Positions 46,563 to 55,286 of a DNA stretch of 64,000 bases are shown here, one piece after another. The stretch's first letter is position 1, and the number at the start of each line of letters is the position of its first letter. Source of the DNA: Cyanobacteria bacterium SZAS-4 (GTDB lineage Bacteria > Cyanobacteriota > Vampirovibrionia > Obscuribacterales > Obscuribacteraceae); the NCBI GenBank assembly GCA_018266255.1, contig JAFEAT010000009.1:1-64000 (forward strand), read 5' to 3'. Under the pieces are notes generated by a model. The model was given only the letters and a program-made list of their open reading frames with translations. It did not search any database and was not told where the DNA came from. The translations under genes and the position numbers were made by a program.

Positions 46563-47588
46563 ATGAATGGCGCAGAAGAGCAAAAAGCGCCGCCGTCGGG
46601 CGGTTCAAATTTATGGAAACAGCTACTGGCACTAGCTATTGCCGGGCTTTTCCTCTGGTTGTCATTTAAGGACGCCAAATTTGGAGAAATTTGGGATTAC
46701 GCCAAACAAACTAAACCAGATTTTCTTTTTTGGGTTTTTGCCACAGCAGTTATCAGTCACCTGCTTCGTGCCTGGCGATGGATTTTCCTCCTCAAGCCAC
46801 TGACCGATAAAAAAATCAGTCTCTTTAACTCCTTTTGTGCAGTCATTTACGGTTACGCCGTCAACATTGTCATACCGCGCGGCGGCGAAGTGGCGCGCTT
46901 GATCTCCATCAGCAAGAGCGAAAACTTGCCGTGGATGGGCGTTTTGCCTACTATGTTCATCGACCGGCTGCTCGACATAGCAATTCTCGGCTGTCTCCTG
47001 GGCTTGACCCTGACTCAATTGCCGAAGCAAATTCTCGAAAAGGCACCGATGCTTATCCCGGGTGGCATTGGCATTGCCGTCTGTAGTATTGCCGGACTGT
47101 TAGTTTTACCGCTCGCTTCCAAGTTGATTCGCTGGTTCGCTGAACAGCCAGCGATCAAGCAAAAGCTATCGCCGAAATTGGCTGCCACCTTCGAGAACCT
47201 GGCTACACAGTTTGGTGTCGGCACAAAGTCTCTGACTGACCCCAAGACTGTGCCCGTCATTGCAGTGCTGACACCATTGATCTGGCTCTTCTACTGGTTG
47301 AATTTCTACTGTATGGTCTTCGCATTCCGTCTGGAATCGCAAGTTTCGGCAATGCAGTGCCTGGTCGTATTCACAATCGGTTCATTCGGAGTCTTGATTC
47401 CAACACCAGGGAATGTGGGCAGCTTCCACTATCTCGTTAGTCAATCTTTGCAGTTCACTTGCGGCTTGGACGAAAGTCAATCGCTGGCGTATGCAACTGT
47501 GCTCCACTTCTTCTGCTCGATTCTAGCGATATGTGCGACCGCAGCCGCTTGCTGGATTTGGCAACAGACACATCCAAAGAAATCCTAA
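46563..47588 (+). CDS. LPG-synthase-type / UPF0104 multi-pass membrane protein
   Basis: I use the ATG at 46563 (MNGAEEQK); an ATG at 46551 is also in frame and neither has a strong ribosome site. The 341-residue protein has about eight membrane helices. It carries the LPG_synthase_TM hallmarks (SHLLRAWRWIFLLKPL, AVIYGYAVNIVIPRGGEVARL, PTMFIDRLLDIA, and TPGNVGSFHYLV near the end). Family members flip or synthesise lipids (MprF membrane half, AglD-like). It lacks the aminoacyl-transferase half, so synthesis of lysyl-lipid is unlikely without a partner. The 200-base upstream gap probably holds its promoter. Confidence 0.8.
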   Translation: MNGAEEQKAPPSGGSNLWKQLLALAIAGLFLWLSFKDAKFGEIWDYAKQTKPDFLFWVFATAVISHLLRAWRWIFLLKPLTDKKISLFNSFCAVIYGYAVNIVIPRGGEVARLISISKSENLPWMGVLPTMFIDRLLDIAILGCLLGLTLTQLPKQILEKAPMLIPGGIGIAVCSIAGLLVLPLASKLIRWFAEQPAIKQKLSPKLAATFENLATQFGVGTKSLTDPKTVPVIAVLTPLIWLFYWLNFYCMVFAFRLESQVSAMQCLVVFTIGSFGVLIPTPGNVGSFHYLVSQSLQFTCGLDESQSLAYATVLHFFCSILAICATAAACWIWQQTHPKKS

Positions 47589-47712
47589 CCGGCATCCGGG
47601 TTCTGATGCACCAGCCGCGGCGCCATAATATTCATGCCGCCATTGCATGCCGCGCACTTTGCAATAGTGAGTTAGAGTAGGGAAGGAACTCCACTTACTA
47701 AAGGCAAAGTCA

Positions 47713-48621
47713 TTGTCTGGGATCGACCAAACCCTGAAAGAGATAGAGCGTCCCAAAAGAGCGCTCGTACTTTCGGGCGGTGGTGCTCGCGGTGCATATG
47801 AGATAGGAGTTCTCAAAGCGCTAAAAGAACAAGGCGTCGAATACGACTTAGCATTCGGCACTAGTATTGGTGGCATCAATGCGGCATTTTACGCACAAGG
47901 AAAAATCGATCGCGTCGAAGAACTGTGGAACACACTGAAAGCAACAGACATTTTTCGCTTCCCTAATATCGAACAAATCAGAAGCATCTTGAGAGGCAGT
48001 CGCTGGGGGTTGTTTGACACAAGCCCGTTGGAAGAAATGCTTTATCGCGAAATGAACTTGGAAAAGTTCAAAGCCAGCTCAACCAAAGTAGGGTTCCTGA
48101 CGACAGACCTGTGCACGCTGGAGACGCGGTTGATCACCAGCGACGATATTACGACACTGCCTGAACTAATCGACACATTGATGGCTTCATCAGCGCTGCC
48201 AATCTTGTTTCCAGCACGCACACTAGGTGGTGAGGGATTTTGGATCGATGGTGGATTGGTGCGCAACACCCCGATCCAAACAGCGATCAACATGGGCGCA
48301 AAAGAGATCCACATCGTTCTCGTCGAGGCAGAGACCGACGGCGTCTGTCCGAGCAACATGATGCAAGTGCTAGCAAGATGCGCAGACATCTTGCTCTACG
48401 CATCAGCGCGAGATGGTATCAGACTTGTGCACGAATACAATAAGCTGGTTCAATCAGGGCAATTCGCGGAAGCGGAAGCTGAAATTCAGCCGCTCATCAT
48501 CAAAGTTTTCCAGCCCAGCGGCAACATGAATACGACAATCTTGGGAATCGATCCACTACGCTCGACCAGACTGATCGAGCAGGGATACTTCGAGGCGATG
48601 TCGCTTCTGGCTTTAGTTTGA
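47713..48621 (+). CDS. Patatin-like phospholipase
   Basis: It starts at TTG 47713; AAAGG lies upstream and no ATG fits before the first beta-strand. The 302-residue protein has the oxyanion loop SGGGARGAYE (21-30), nucleophile Ser51 in GTSIGG and the catalytic Asp in WIDGGLVRNTP, so the Ser-Asp dyad is complete. It lacks a signal peptide and a beta-barrel, so it is a cytosolic or membrane-peripheral lipid acyl hydrolase of the RssA/YchK type. It follows the UPF0104 gene by 124 bases on the same strand, and both concern membrane lipids. Confidence 0.9.
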   Translation: MSGIDQTLKEIERPKRALVLSGGGARGAYEIGVLKALKEQGVEYDLAFGTSIGGINAAFYAQGKIDRVEELWNTLKATDIFRFPNIEQIRSILRGSRWGLFDTSPLEEMLYREMNLEKFKASSTKVGFLTTDLCTLETRLITSDDITTLPELIDTLMASSALPILFPARTLGGEGFWIDGGLVRNTPIQTAINMGAKEIHIVLVEAETDGVCPSNMMQVLARCADILLYASARDGIRLVHEYNKLVQSGQFAEAEAEIQPLIIKVFQPSGNMNTTILGIDPLRSTRLIEQGYFEAMSLLALV

Positions 48622-48694
48622 TGACGACTTGGTGAAACGCGGATTTAGTCTAGTGGCATCTCTAGTTTACCGGTGGCTTTGGTAGGTCGGAACA

Positions 48695-49837
48695 TTGCGA
48701 CACTCAAATATAATGCTCACCAGCCTTTGTGCATCAACTCTAGCGACATGCGCCATGCCGACACTGATGGTGAATGCCCAGCCAACATCTAATCCGACCT
48801 CTAACACTACACCCAATTCAACCTCTATTCATGCCAGACCAAGACCACCAAAACGCACATTCGGACTGGGTCTCCAACTGCAGAGCACAGAAAGATCCGA
48901 ATCGATAAACAAGTCATACGAACGCATCAAAGATGCTGCGGAAATTTCGTACATGCAGCGAAATTGGGATGAATGGCAGAACAGTCATGCCATCAGCTAC
49001 GATGAAGTTCCTTTTGCACGTTCTAAAGGACTGAAAATTTACGTCGCGCTCGACTTGCTATCTTACGATAATCCACGCGCCAACTTGCTTTTAGCCAATA
49101 AGAAAACGGGATTGTTTTCCGATGCCAAAGTAAAAGCAGATTATCTTGCCCTGGTCCAAGAAATCGCAACACGCTGCAAGCCGGACTATTTCATTTTGTT
49201 GGTCGAAGCGAATCTCTATAAAGACAAAAACCCTGCCGACTACCAAGCCTTCAAAAGACTATATCCCGAAGCGGTGGCACTGGTTAGGAGATACAGCCCT
49301 GCCACCAAACTTGGCGTCAGCATAACCTACGGTGATCACAACGGGCACGATGGACTCGATGCCGAAGACGACGCGTATTTCAAAAATTGCGTCACTGATT
49401 TCGACGAGAACAGCGACATGCTGTCAGTTTCGACTTATCCATTCTTTTACTTGAGTCCTCGCACTATCCCAACTGATTTTCTCAATCGAATGGCGAGCTT
49501 TTCCAAAAAGTCGCTATTCGTGTCCGAAACAAGTTGGGTGAGCGAGCCGTTCGACATCGACCTGCCAGGCGGAAAGAAGTTCAAATTTCAAAGCAATCCT
49601 GAGACTCAGGCGGAGTACCTTCGCAAACTCGAAGAATCCGCAGACAACGCGCTGCTGCAGAAACGTAAAATTGAAGCAATCAACTTTGTCTCGCTCAACG
49701 ATCCCAAGCCGCTGTCAGTGTCTGTTTTCAAAATGATCAACCCAAAATTTGCTTGGTTTTGTTCGCTGGCGTTGTCTGAAAATTCCGGTAAACCCAAACC
49801 AGCCTATGAATTCATGAAAGCCTGGAAGCTCCGTTAG
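48695..49837 (+). CDS. Secreted glycoside-hydrolase-like TIM-barrel protein
   Basis: A TTG at 48695 following GGTAGG gives a short N-terminus, a signal peptide (LTSLCASTLATCAMP) and a Ser/Thr/Asn/Pro linker. An ATG six codons later is also possible. The mature barrel shows KGLKIYVALDLLSY, then ILLVEANLY with a glutamate at the usual clan-A acid/base strand, and LFVSETSWVS with a glutamate at the nucleophile strand. This resembles GH53 or GH5-like glycosidases. The specific family and substrate are not certain; sequence comparison is needed. The product is 380 residues. It probably acts on an external polysaccharide. Confidence 0.6.
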   Translation: MRHSNIMLTSLCASTLATCAMPTLMVNAQPTSNPTSNTTPNSTSIHARPRPPKRTFGLGLQLQSTERSESINKSYERIKDAAEISYMQRNWDEWQNSHAISYDEVPFARSKGLKIYVALDLLSYDNPRANLLLANKKTGLFSDAKVKADYLALVQEIATRCKPDYFILLVEANLYKDKNPADYQAFKRLYPEAVALVRRYSPATKLGVSITYGDHNGHDGLDAEDDAYFKNCVTDFDENSDMLSVSTYPFFYLSPRTIPTDFLNRMASFSKKSLFVSETSWVSEPFDIDLPGGKKFKFQSNPETQAEYLRKLEESADNALLQKRKIEAINFVSLNDPKPLSVSVFKMINPKFAWFCSLALSENSGKPKPAYEFMKAWKLR

Positions 49838-49905
49838 AAGGCTGAAAACAATTCCTGCTCAAGAGCACCAAGTCCGAAACTATTATAAAGACGAAAGTAA
49901 GGTGT

Positions 49906-49940
49906 TTAAAGCCCGTACCAGTGAATGGCACGGGGCTTAA
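49906..49940 (+). terminator. Imperfect stem-loop after the glycosidase-like gene
   Basis: TTAAAGCCCGTACCA pairs with TGGCACGGGGCTTAA around GTGAA, with three mismatches. It starts 68 bases after the stop codon and no T-run follows. It could be a weak terminator or leader structure for the next gene. Confidence 0.35.
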
Positions 49941-50032
49941 CCCGTGACCGACTCGCGATTGAGAACATCTAAGAAAAGGTACATTTGAGATAGAGTCATT
50001 CAGAGGGCGAATGATCTAAGGAGTTGAACCAT

Positions 50033-50776
50033 ATGAAAACCAGCAACCCAGCTTTCAGAGAGAAAACCTGGAGCAGCGCGGGAACGGAAGTAGGCGGAGC
50101 CACAATGACGCTGAACGGTACAGCTATCAAGGCTGGCGTTCTTGGCACATTGTTGGTCGCGAGCGCTGCGTATCCGTGGCACATGTTCTTCACTAGCAAT
50201 GCTTCGACGTCAGCGTTGATGCCATTCGTCTTGATCGGTGGAATTGGCGGCTTCATCGTCGCTTTGATCACGATTTTCAATCAGAAAGCGGCACCAATTA
50301 CGGCGCCACTTTATGCAATTTTAGAGGGACTCGCACTCGGCGGAATCTCAGCAATTTATGAGTACCAATATCCGGGCGTAGCGATTCAAGGTATCGCACT
50401 CAGCTTCGCTGTTCTTGGTGCTTTCCTGTTAGCCTATTCGACCAAATTGGTCAGACCATCGCAGAACTTTTTGCAAGGCGTTGCGATGGCAACAATGGGT
50501 ATCGCCATCTATTACCTGGTAGCGATGGGTCTGTCGATCTTCGGCATCCACGCGCCGATGATGTGGGATTCAGGCTGGTTGAGTGTCGGTTTCAGCTTGT
50601 TCGTCGTAGCAATCGCTGCGCTTAACTTGTTCATCGACTTCAACTTTATCGAAGCGAATGTCGAAAATGGCGCACCAAAGTACATGGAATGGTACGGAGC
50701 GTTTGGACTGATGTTGACGATGGTTTGGCTCTATCTCGAAGTCTTGAGACTGATGTCAAAACTCCGAAGCCGCTAA
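50033..50776 (+). CDS. Bax inhibitor-1/YccA family membrane protein
   Basis: The ATG at 50033 has AAGGAG 9 bases upstream; a TTG three codons earlier overlaps the spacer. The 247-residue protein has a polar N-terminus (NPAFREKTW), then seven membrane helices. Family motifs include ITAPLYAILEGLALGGISAIYE and LFIDFNFIE, with the C-terminal acidic residues thought to gate H+/Ca2+ leakage. 'NPAFRE' followed by a Met-Thr-rich segment is typical of the bacterial YccA group. The Ca2+/H+ antiporter gene lies just 1.1 kb downstream on the other strand. It is followed by a strong terminator. Confidence 0.9.
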   Translation: MKTSNPAFREKTWSSAGTEVGGATMTLNGTAIKAGVLGTLLVASAAYPWHMFFTSNASTSALMPFVLIGGIGGFIVALITIFNQKAAPITAPLYAILEGLALGGISAIYEYQYPGVAIQGIALSFAVLGAFLLAYSTKLVRPSQNFLQGVAMATMGIAIYYLVAMGLSIFGIHAPMMWDSGWLSVGFSLFVVAIAALNLFIDFNFIEANVENGAPKYMEWYGAFGLMLTMVWLYLEVLRLMSKLRSR

Positions 50777-50795
50777 GGTCATGAACGGATTTCAG

Positions 50796-50823
50796 AAGGG
50801 AGGGCAAATGCCCTCCCTTTTTG
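50796..50823 (+). terminator. Strong intrinsic terminator after the Bax1-I gene
   Basis: AAGGGAGGGC and GCCCTCCCTT form a perfect stem around AAAT, followed by TTTTTG. It lies 20 bases after the stop codon. Confidence 0.92.
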
Positions 50824-50847
50824 TTTGGATGATAGGTCTCGTTTTTC

Positions 50848-50927
50848 CAGTCCGATATCGCTCCACGTTTTAGCAGTCCGATATCGCTCCGCGTTTTAGC
50901 AGTCCGATATCGCTCCGCCGTTTCGAG
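50848..50927. repeat. Three tandem copies of a 26-base unit
   Basis: The unit CAGTCCGATATCGCTCC plus a short CGTTTTAG tail is repeated at 50848, 50874 and 50900, nearly identical (A/G change in copy 1, end drift in copy 3). There are no spacers, so it is not a CRISPR. It lies right after a terminator, between convergent genes. Confidence 0.9.
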
Positions 50928-50961
50928 CCACTATTTCTCACGTTCTTGCGTGTTTGGTAAC

Positions 50962-51028
50962 ACTTACAGAAATGTGCTTAATTTGATGCGCTCTGTCGGG
51001 GAATCAAATTAAGCACATTTTTGTAAGT
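50962..51028. repeat. Long 26-bp inverted repeat (hairpin element)
   Basis: The arm at 50962-50987 (ending GTGCTTAATTTGAT) pairs with 51003-51028 over 26 bases with one G/T mismatch; the loop is 15 bases. It is far longer than the other stem-loops in the window and is AT-rich. It sits 22 bases past the mutM stop and could end transcription from that side, or be a palindromic mobile-like element. Confidence 0.85.
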
Positions 51029-51049
51029 CCAGAAAAACTTGCACCTCGA

Positions 51050-51907
51050 CTACCTAGACTTCAATTTTCGAGCTGGCTTTAGAGGTTGGCACTTCAAGCA
51101 AAAGTGCGATGACCGGCCGGAAATCTTCACTCTCTCAATCGCACTTTTACACGTACGACAGTCCAATCCTTCTCTTCCGTACACACCAGCTTTGTTCTGG
51201 TAATTGCCGTTCACACCTTCGCTGTCAGTGTAATCAGAAAGCGTCGATCCCCGATGTTTGATGGCACGCTTCAGCACTTTCTGGATCTCACCTGCAAGCT
51301 TATCTAATTCTATTTTCTTGACTGTTCCGGCAGGCCTCAGCGGGTTTATACCAGCCTGATAGAGCGATTCATCAGCGTAAATATTGCCGATGCCTGCGAT
51401 CAATCTTTGATCCAACAACGCGGTTTTAATCGGCTGCTTTTTGCCCTCGAACAAACTCTCGAGCAACCCGCCAGACATCTCGTCCAAAGGCTCGACACCG
51501 AGCTCTCCAAGGGTTGGAATAACATCCACAAAGGTCTTGCCCGGTGGAACATACCAGAGTCGTCCAAAGACGCGCATGTCTTCGAAGCGCAGTTCGCGAC
51601 CGTCTTTTAAACCGATGCGCACACGCAAAAAACGACTCGGTTGTTTCGTATCTTTCATCACGATCAGGCGCCCAGACATGCGCAAATGGCAGGCTAAACC
51701 GGCACCTCGATCCAGATTGATGAGAATGTATTTGCCTCGCCTGACCACACTTTCGAATCGATGTCCGGCAAGCTCGTCGATAAACTCTTCTACTGATGGA
51801 TAACCAATCGAGTCGTCACGAAGTACTTCCACTTCAGACACCATTGCGCCCGGTAATTGCAATTGCAACCCGCGACAAACAGTCTCAACTTCAGGCAATT
51901 CAGGCAA
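51050..51907 (-). CDS. mutM: Formamidopyrimidine-DNA glycosylase (Fpg/MutM)
   Basis: The 285-residue enzyme begins PELPEVETVCRGL, where Pro2 is the catalytic amine and Glu3 assists. This fixes the start at TTG 51907, a non-ATG start, with GAGGTG just upstream. Other marks: the Lys in RRGKYILI, GIGNIYADESL, and a C-terminal zinc finger (LDCRTC and HFCLKC). It removes 8-oxoguanine and ring-opened purines and nicks the strand. It starts 11 bases after the antiporter stop and is probably co-transcribed with it. All catalytic parts are intact. Confidence 0.96.
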   Translation of the reverse strand: MPELPEVETVCRGLQLQLPGAMVSEVEVLRDDSIGYPSVEEFIDELAGHRFESVVRRGKYILINLDRGAGLACHLRMSGRLIVMKDTKQPSRFLRVRIGLKDGRELRFEDMRVFGRLWYVPPGKTFVDVIPTLGELGVEPLDEMSGGLLESLFEGKKQPIKTALLDQRLIAGIGNIYADESLYQAGINPLRPAGTVKKIELDKLAGEIQKVLKRAIKHRGSTLSDYTDSEGVNGNYQNKAGVYGREGLDCRTCKSAIERVKISGRSSHFCLKCQPLKPARKLKSR

Positions 51908-51918
51908 ACTTCACCTCA

Positions 51919-52989
51919 CTAAGCGAAGTAGAATGCGACAGCTAATATGAAGTATACGGCTAAAAGTTGCACTCCCTCCAACCAGTTGCATTCACCATCT
52001 GTGGCAACGAAGGAAAGAATAATTACTGAGATAACAACGGAAAGCACTTCGAATTCGGTGAAACGCAAATCCATCGGTTTACCGATCATGACGCTGAGAA
52101 AAACAACTACCGGTGCAACGAAAAGCGCTATCTGAGCGCCCGAGCCCAGTGCGATGTTGATCGACAGATCCATTTTATTTTTCAGAGCCATCAAAACAGC
52201 AGTGCTGTGCTCAGCCGCGTTACCAACGATGGCAACGAGAATGATACCGACAAACAATCTCGAGATGCCCAGTGTATGCGCCGCTTCTTCGACTGCATGA
52301 ACCAAGTATTCACTCAAGATTGCTACCAGAGTTGTTGAAACGAACAAAACTGCAATTGATTTTTTCACTCCCCAACCGGTTGTGCCAACAGCCTCTTCGC
52401 CTTCGACTCCAGCCACAGAAGTGTAGAGATTGGCGTGCGTTTTTAAACTGAAGATGAGACTCAAAATGTAAGTAGTAAATAGAATCAGCGAAATTGCCAT
52501 GGCGAGATGCTGCTCATCGCCAGGGTCAATGTGCGCAGCAAAGTGAAATACAGCAGGAACAACAAGCGAAATTGCACCGAGTGCGAGCAATGTCGCAGAT
52601 GTCGTCGCCGCCGTGCGATTGAACACTTGATTGTTGTACTTGAGTCCACCCGCCAACATGCTGGCGCCGAGCACGAGCAGAATGTTGCCGATAATCGATC
52701 CCGTAATCGAAGCTTTTACTACGTCAACGAGCCCTGCTCGCAAACCGGCAAAAGCGATAATAAGTTCGCAGGCGTTTCCAAAAGTAGCATTGAGGAGCCC
52801 GCCCAAACCAGTTCCGACCCTGTCACTCAGGTACTCGGTAGCTTTCCCCATGAGACCAGCCAGCGGAATGATTCCCAAGCACGCCGTGGTGAAGACGAAT
52901 GTCGGTGGCATGCCCATATGCGCGCCTATGATGGGCAGCGGAATAAAAATAAGGAACACGTTCAGGATCGTGTCTGCTTTGAGTTTCAT
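51919..52989 (-). CDS. Ca2+/H+ antiporter (CAX, CaCA superfamily)
   Basis: The 356-residue protein has about eleven membrane helices. The two alpha repeats are clear: [17 protein letters not shown] in the first half and [16 protein letters not shown] with [12 protein letters not shown] in the second. The glutamate in each repeat is the cation ligand. CAX exporters use the proton gradient to pump Ca2+ out of the cytoplasm. The gene lies immediately upstream of mutM, a link with no obvious functional logic. The promoter is in the 273-base divergent gap shared with the Nudix gene. Confidence 0.93.
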   Translation of the reverse strand: MKLKADTILNVFLIFIPLPIIGAHMGMPPTFVFTTACLGIIPLAGLMGKATEYLSDRVGTGLGGLLNATFGNACELIIAFAGLRAGLVDVVKASITGSIIGNILLVLGASMLAGGLKYNNQVFNRTAATTSATLLALGAISLVVPAVFHFAAHIDPGDEQHLAMAISLILFTTYILSLIFSLKTHANLYTSVAGVEGEEAVGTTGWGVKKSIAVLFVSTTLVAILSEYLVHAVEEAAHTLGISRLFVGIILVAIVGNAAEHSTAVLMALKNKMDLSINIALGSGAQIALFVAPVVVFLSVMIGKPMDLRFTEFEVLSVVISVIILSFVATDGECNWLEGVQLLAVYFILAVAFYFA

Positions 52990-53070
52990 TTGCTCCCTAT
53001 TCTAGGCACCGCTTGCCTTCGCCACCCTTCAACGGAGACACTTCCGGCGCCGTCTTTTGTTCTTGCCCCG

Positions 53071-53112
53071 TCAGTCGGGCAATCCTCGCCCAATCAGCCG
53101 GGCAATTCTCGC
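53071..53112. repeat. Two-copy 19-base direct repeat
   Basis: TCAGTCGGGCAATCCTCGC (53071-53089) and TCAGCCGGGCAATTCTCGC (53094-53112) differ at two sites, period 23. It lies in the divergent gap between the antiporter and Nudix genes and could be paired regulator sites or a short decayed repeat. Confidence 0.6.
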
Positions 53113-53262
53113 TGTTTTATCTAAGTCAGCGCTCTAGCTCCAGGTAAGTTTAATGCATCGCATAAACGCCAGGCTGATCAAATTTTTCCTCAAAACTTGT
53201 CTAACAGAACAGGTGTATTTAAGGCGCAGTCAAGTTAGGATCAAGGACGCGATCGATCGCCA

Positions 53263-53700
53263 ATGGAAGACCAAGTGAAACAAACGGCAGGCACACTTCT
53301 ATATCGGTTTAAGCGAAAACATCTTGAGGTTTTGCTCGTCCACCCGTCAGGCAATTACAACAAGAAGTCGCCGTGGAGCATTCCGAAAGGGCTGCCAGAC
53401 GAAGGTGAAGAGCTAGAAGAAGCGGCACGGCGCGAAACTGAAGAAGAAACTGGTGTCACTCCTGGTGACCTGGAAGCACTTGGCTACGTTGAATACACCA
53501 AAAGCCGCAAACGCGTTCACTGTTTTGTCGGACCATCGCCAGACGATGCCGACCCCAGTTGCACCTCATGGGAAGTGGATCGGGCCGAGTTCGTCGTGAT
53601 CGAAGACGCGAAAAAGATAATTCACCCTGATCAATTTCCACTGCTGAAACGTCTAGAGGATTGGCTTAATGACGAGCGCCCACGCAAGTCTAAGAAGTAG
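53263..53700 (+). CDS. Nudix hydrolase
   Basis: The 145-residue enzyme has a complete Nudix box, GLPDEGEELEEAARRETEEE then TGV (G-x5-E-x7-RE-x-x-EE-x-G), at about residues 43-65. It opens with AGTLLYRFKRKHLEVLLVHPSG. The short C-terminal region (WEVDRAEFVVIEDAKKII) matches the small Nudix group that acts on NTPs, Ap4A or similar nucleotides (the 'NTP pyrophosphohydrolase including oxidative damage repair' COG type). The substrate is not known. mutM, the oxidised-guanine repair gene, is 1.4 kb away. Confidence 0.9.
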   Translation: MEDQVKQTAGTLLYRFKRKHLEVLLVHPSGNYNKKSPWSIPKGLPDEGEELEEAARRETEEETGVTPGDLEALGYVEYTKSRKRVHCFVGPSPDDADPSCTSWEVDRAEFVVIEDAKKIIHPDQFPLLKRLEDWLNDERPRKSKK

Positions 53701-53872
53701 CTCCAGAAGGCGCCTTCCAGCAGATCTCAATCAGCTCGCCATCGCATATTTACAGTAAGAAAAAATTTACCGGTCCTGCTGTGTATCTACTGAAGATATA
53801 CAGAGGATGACTCGGTTACCATTACACACACGGTTAAGTTTTGTACTGGCCCTCAGGCCTAAAGGAGGATCG

Positions 53873-55156
53873 ATGGTGGCTGTAAAGTCGGTTGAGAGAC
53901 CGACGATGGAGTGCGAAACAGAGCACTTCCTCATGGCGCAGCGTCAATTAGACGAGATCGCATTAGAAATGGGCCTCGCCCCTGAACTGCACGAAAGATT
54001 GCGTTATCCCAAAAGAGCGCTGATCGTAACTGTGCCAGTTCGCATGGATGACGGTACAGTCAAAACGTTCACGGGATACAGAGTCCACCACGACACCACA
54101 CTCGGTCCAGCCAAAGGCGGTTTGCGCTATCACCCGGAAGTAAATTTGGGCGAAGTTTCTTGCCTGGCCATGCTCATGACCTGGAAATGCGCTCTGATGG
54201 GCTTACCTTATGGTGGCGCCAAAGGTGGCATTCGAGTCGAGCCATGGAAGCTGTCACAGGGCGAATTGGAGCGTTTGACACGCCGATACACCTCCGAAAT
54301 CATCAATTTGCTCGGACCAGACAAAGATATTCCAGCGCCTGACATGTACACGAACGAGCAGACTATGGCTTGGATCATGGACACATACAGCATCAACGTC
54401 GGACACACCGTTCCAAGCGTTGTCACTGGAAAACCAGTTTCGATTGGTGGATCTTATGGTCGTCACGAAGCAACTGGTCGCGGAGTGGCTTTCTGCGTGC
54501 GTCGAGCAGTCGAGCATTGCGGCATCAAAACCAAAAATCCAACTGTTGTCGTTCAAGGTTTTGGAAATGTAGGCGCTATCACAGCCAAACTTCTGCACCA
54601 GACCGACTACAAAATCATTGCCGTCTCAGACGTGCATGGTGGCATCTACAATCCAGACGGCATCGACATTCCTCGTTTGAATGCTTACGTGACCGAGATG
54701 GGCAAAGTGGAAGGCTTCACTGGCAGCAAGCCTATCAGCAACTCTGACATGCTGGAACTTGAATGCGATGTGCTCGTTCCAGCCGCGCTAGGTGGTCAAA
54801 TCACTAAGGCTAACGCTGACCGTCTGCGCTGCAAGATCGTCGTCGAAGGCGCAAACGGACCAACAAGTCCCGAAGCAGACATCATCTTGCATCAGAGGGG
54901 CATCACCGTGGTTCCAGACATTCTCGCCAACGCAGGCGGAGTGACCGTCAGTTACTTCGAGTGGGTGCAAGGTTTGATGCACCTGTTCTGGACCGAAGAT
55001 GAAGTCAACAGCCGCCTTGAGCAAATCATGGGTCGGGCTTGCGATCAAGTTTTCGAACTGAGCGCGAAATCAGGCTTGCGACCAAGAATGGCTGCGCTGC
55101 GAATCGGCGTGTCAAAACTGGCGGAAGCGAAAAAACTGCGCGGACTCTATCCATAA
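53873..55156 (+). CDS. gdhA: Glutamate dehydrogenase (Glu/Leu/Phe/Val family)
   Basis: The ATG at 53873 has AAAGGAGG 4 bases upstream; the frame to 53807 has no such site. The 427-residue enzyme has the substrate site LGPAKGGLRYHP (Lys81), MTWKCALMGLPYGGAKGG with Lys105 and the catalytic Lys117, and a Rossmann domain with VVQGFGNVGAITAK. It interconverts glutamate and 2-oxoglutarate plus ammonia. The length and the 'HRPxx-to-LGPAKGG' spacing fit the hexameric GDH group (family II). Single gene followed by a strong terminator. Confidence 0.95.
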   Translation: MVAVKSVERPTMECETEHFLMAQRQLDEIALEMGLAPELHERLRYPKRALIVTVPVRMDDGTVKTFTGYRVHHDTTLGPAKGGLRYHPEVNLGEVSCLAMLMTWKCALMGLPYGGAKGGIRVEPWKLSQGELERLTRRYTSEIINLLGPDKDIPAPDMYTNEQTMAWIMDTYSINVGHTVPSVVTGKPVSIGGSYGRHEATGRGVAFCVRRAVEHCGIKTKNPTVVVQGFGNVGAITAKLLHQTDYKIIAVSDVHGGIYNPDGIDIPRLNAYVTEMGKVEGFTGSKPISNSDMLELECDVLVPAALGGQITKANADRLRCKIVVEGANGPTSPEADIILHQRGITVVPDILANAGGVTVSYFEWVQGLMHLFWTEDEVNSRLEQIMGRACDQVFELSAKSGLRPRMAALRIGVSKLAEAKKLRGLYP

Positions 55157-55170
55157 AAAAGTTGAAGAGG

Positions 55171-55196
55171 CGGGGGCAATTAAAGCCCCCGTTTTT
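55171..55196 (+). terminator. Intrinsic terminator after gdhA
   Basis: CGGGGGC and GCCCCCG form a perfect stem around AATTAAA, followed by TTTTT. It lies 15 bases after the gdhA stop. Confidence 0.93.
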
Positions 55197-55286
55197 CTTT
55201 GCAATGGTAGAGAATTGCCTCGGCGTGGAAGAGTGTATTAGCCCGATTTAATATGGGCAAACTGGCAGAATCGGAAAACAGCAAAC

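Noticed and set aside
50848..50927. CRISPR-like repeats
   Set aside because: The three 26-base units are directly joined without spacers and no cas gene is present, so this is a plain tandem repeat.
50962..51028. Insertion-sequence remnant
   Set aside because: No transposase fragment and no target-site duplication is visible around the hairpin, so I list only an inverted repeat.
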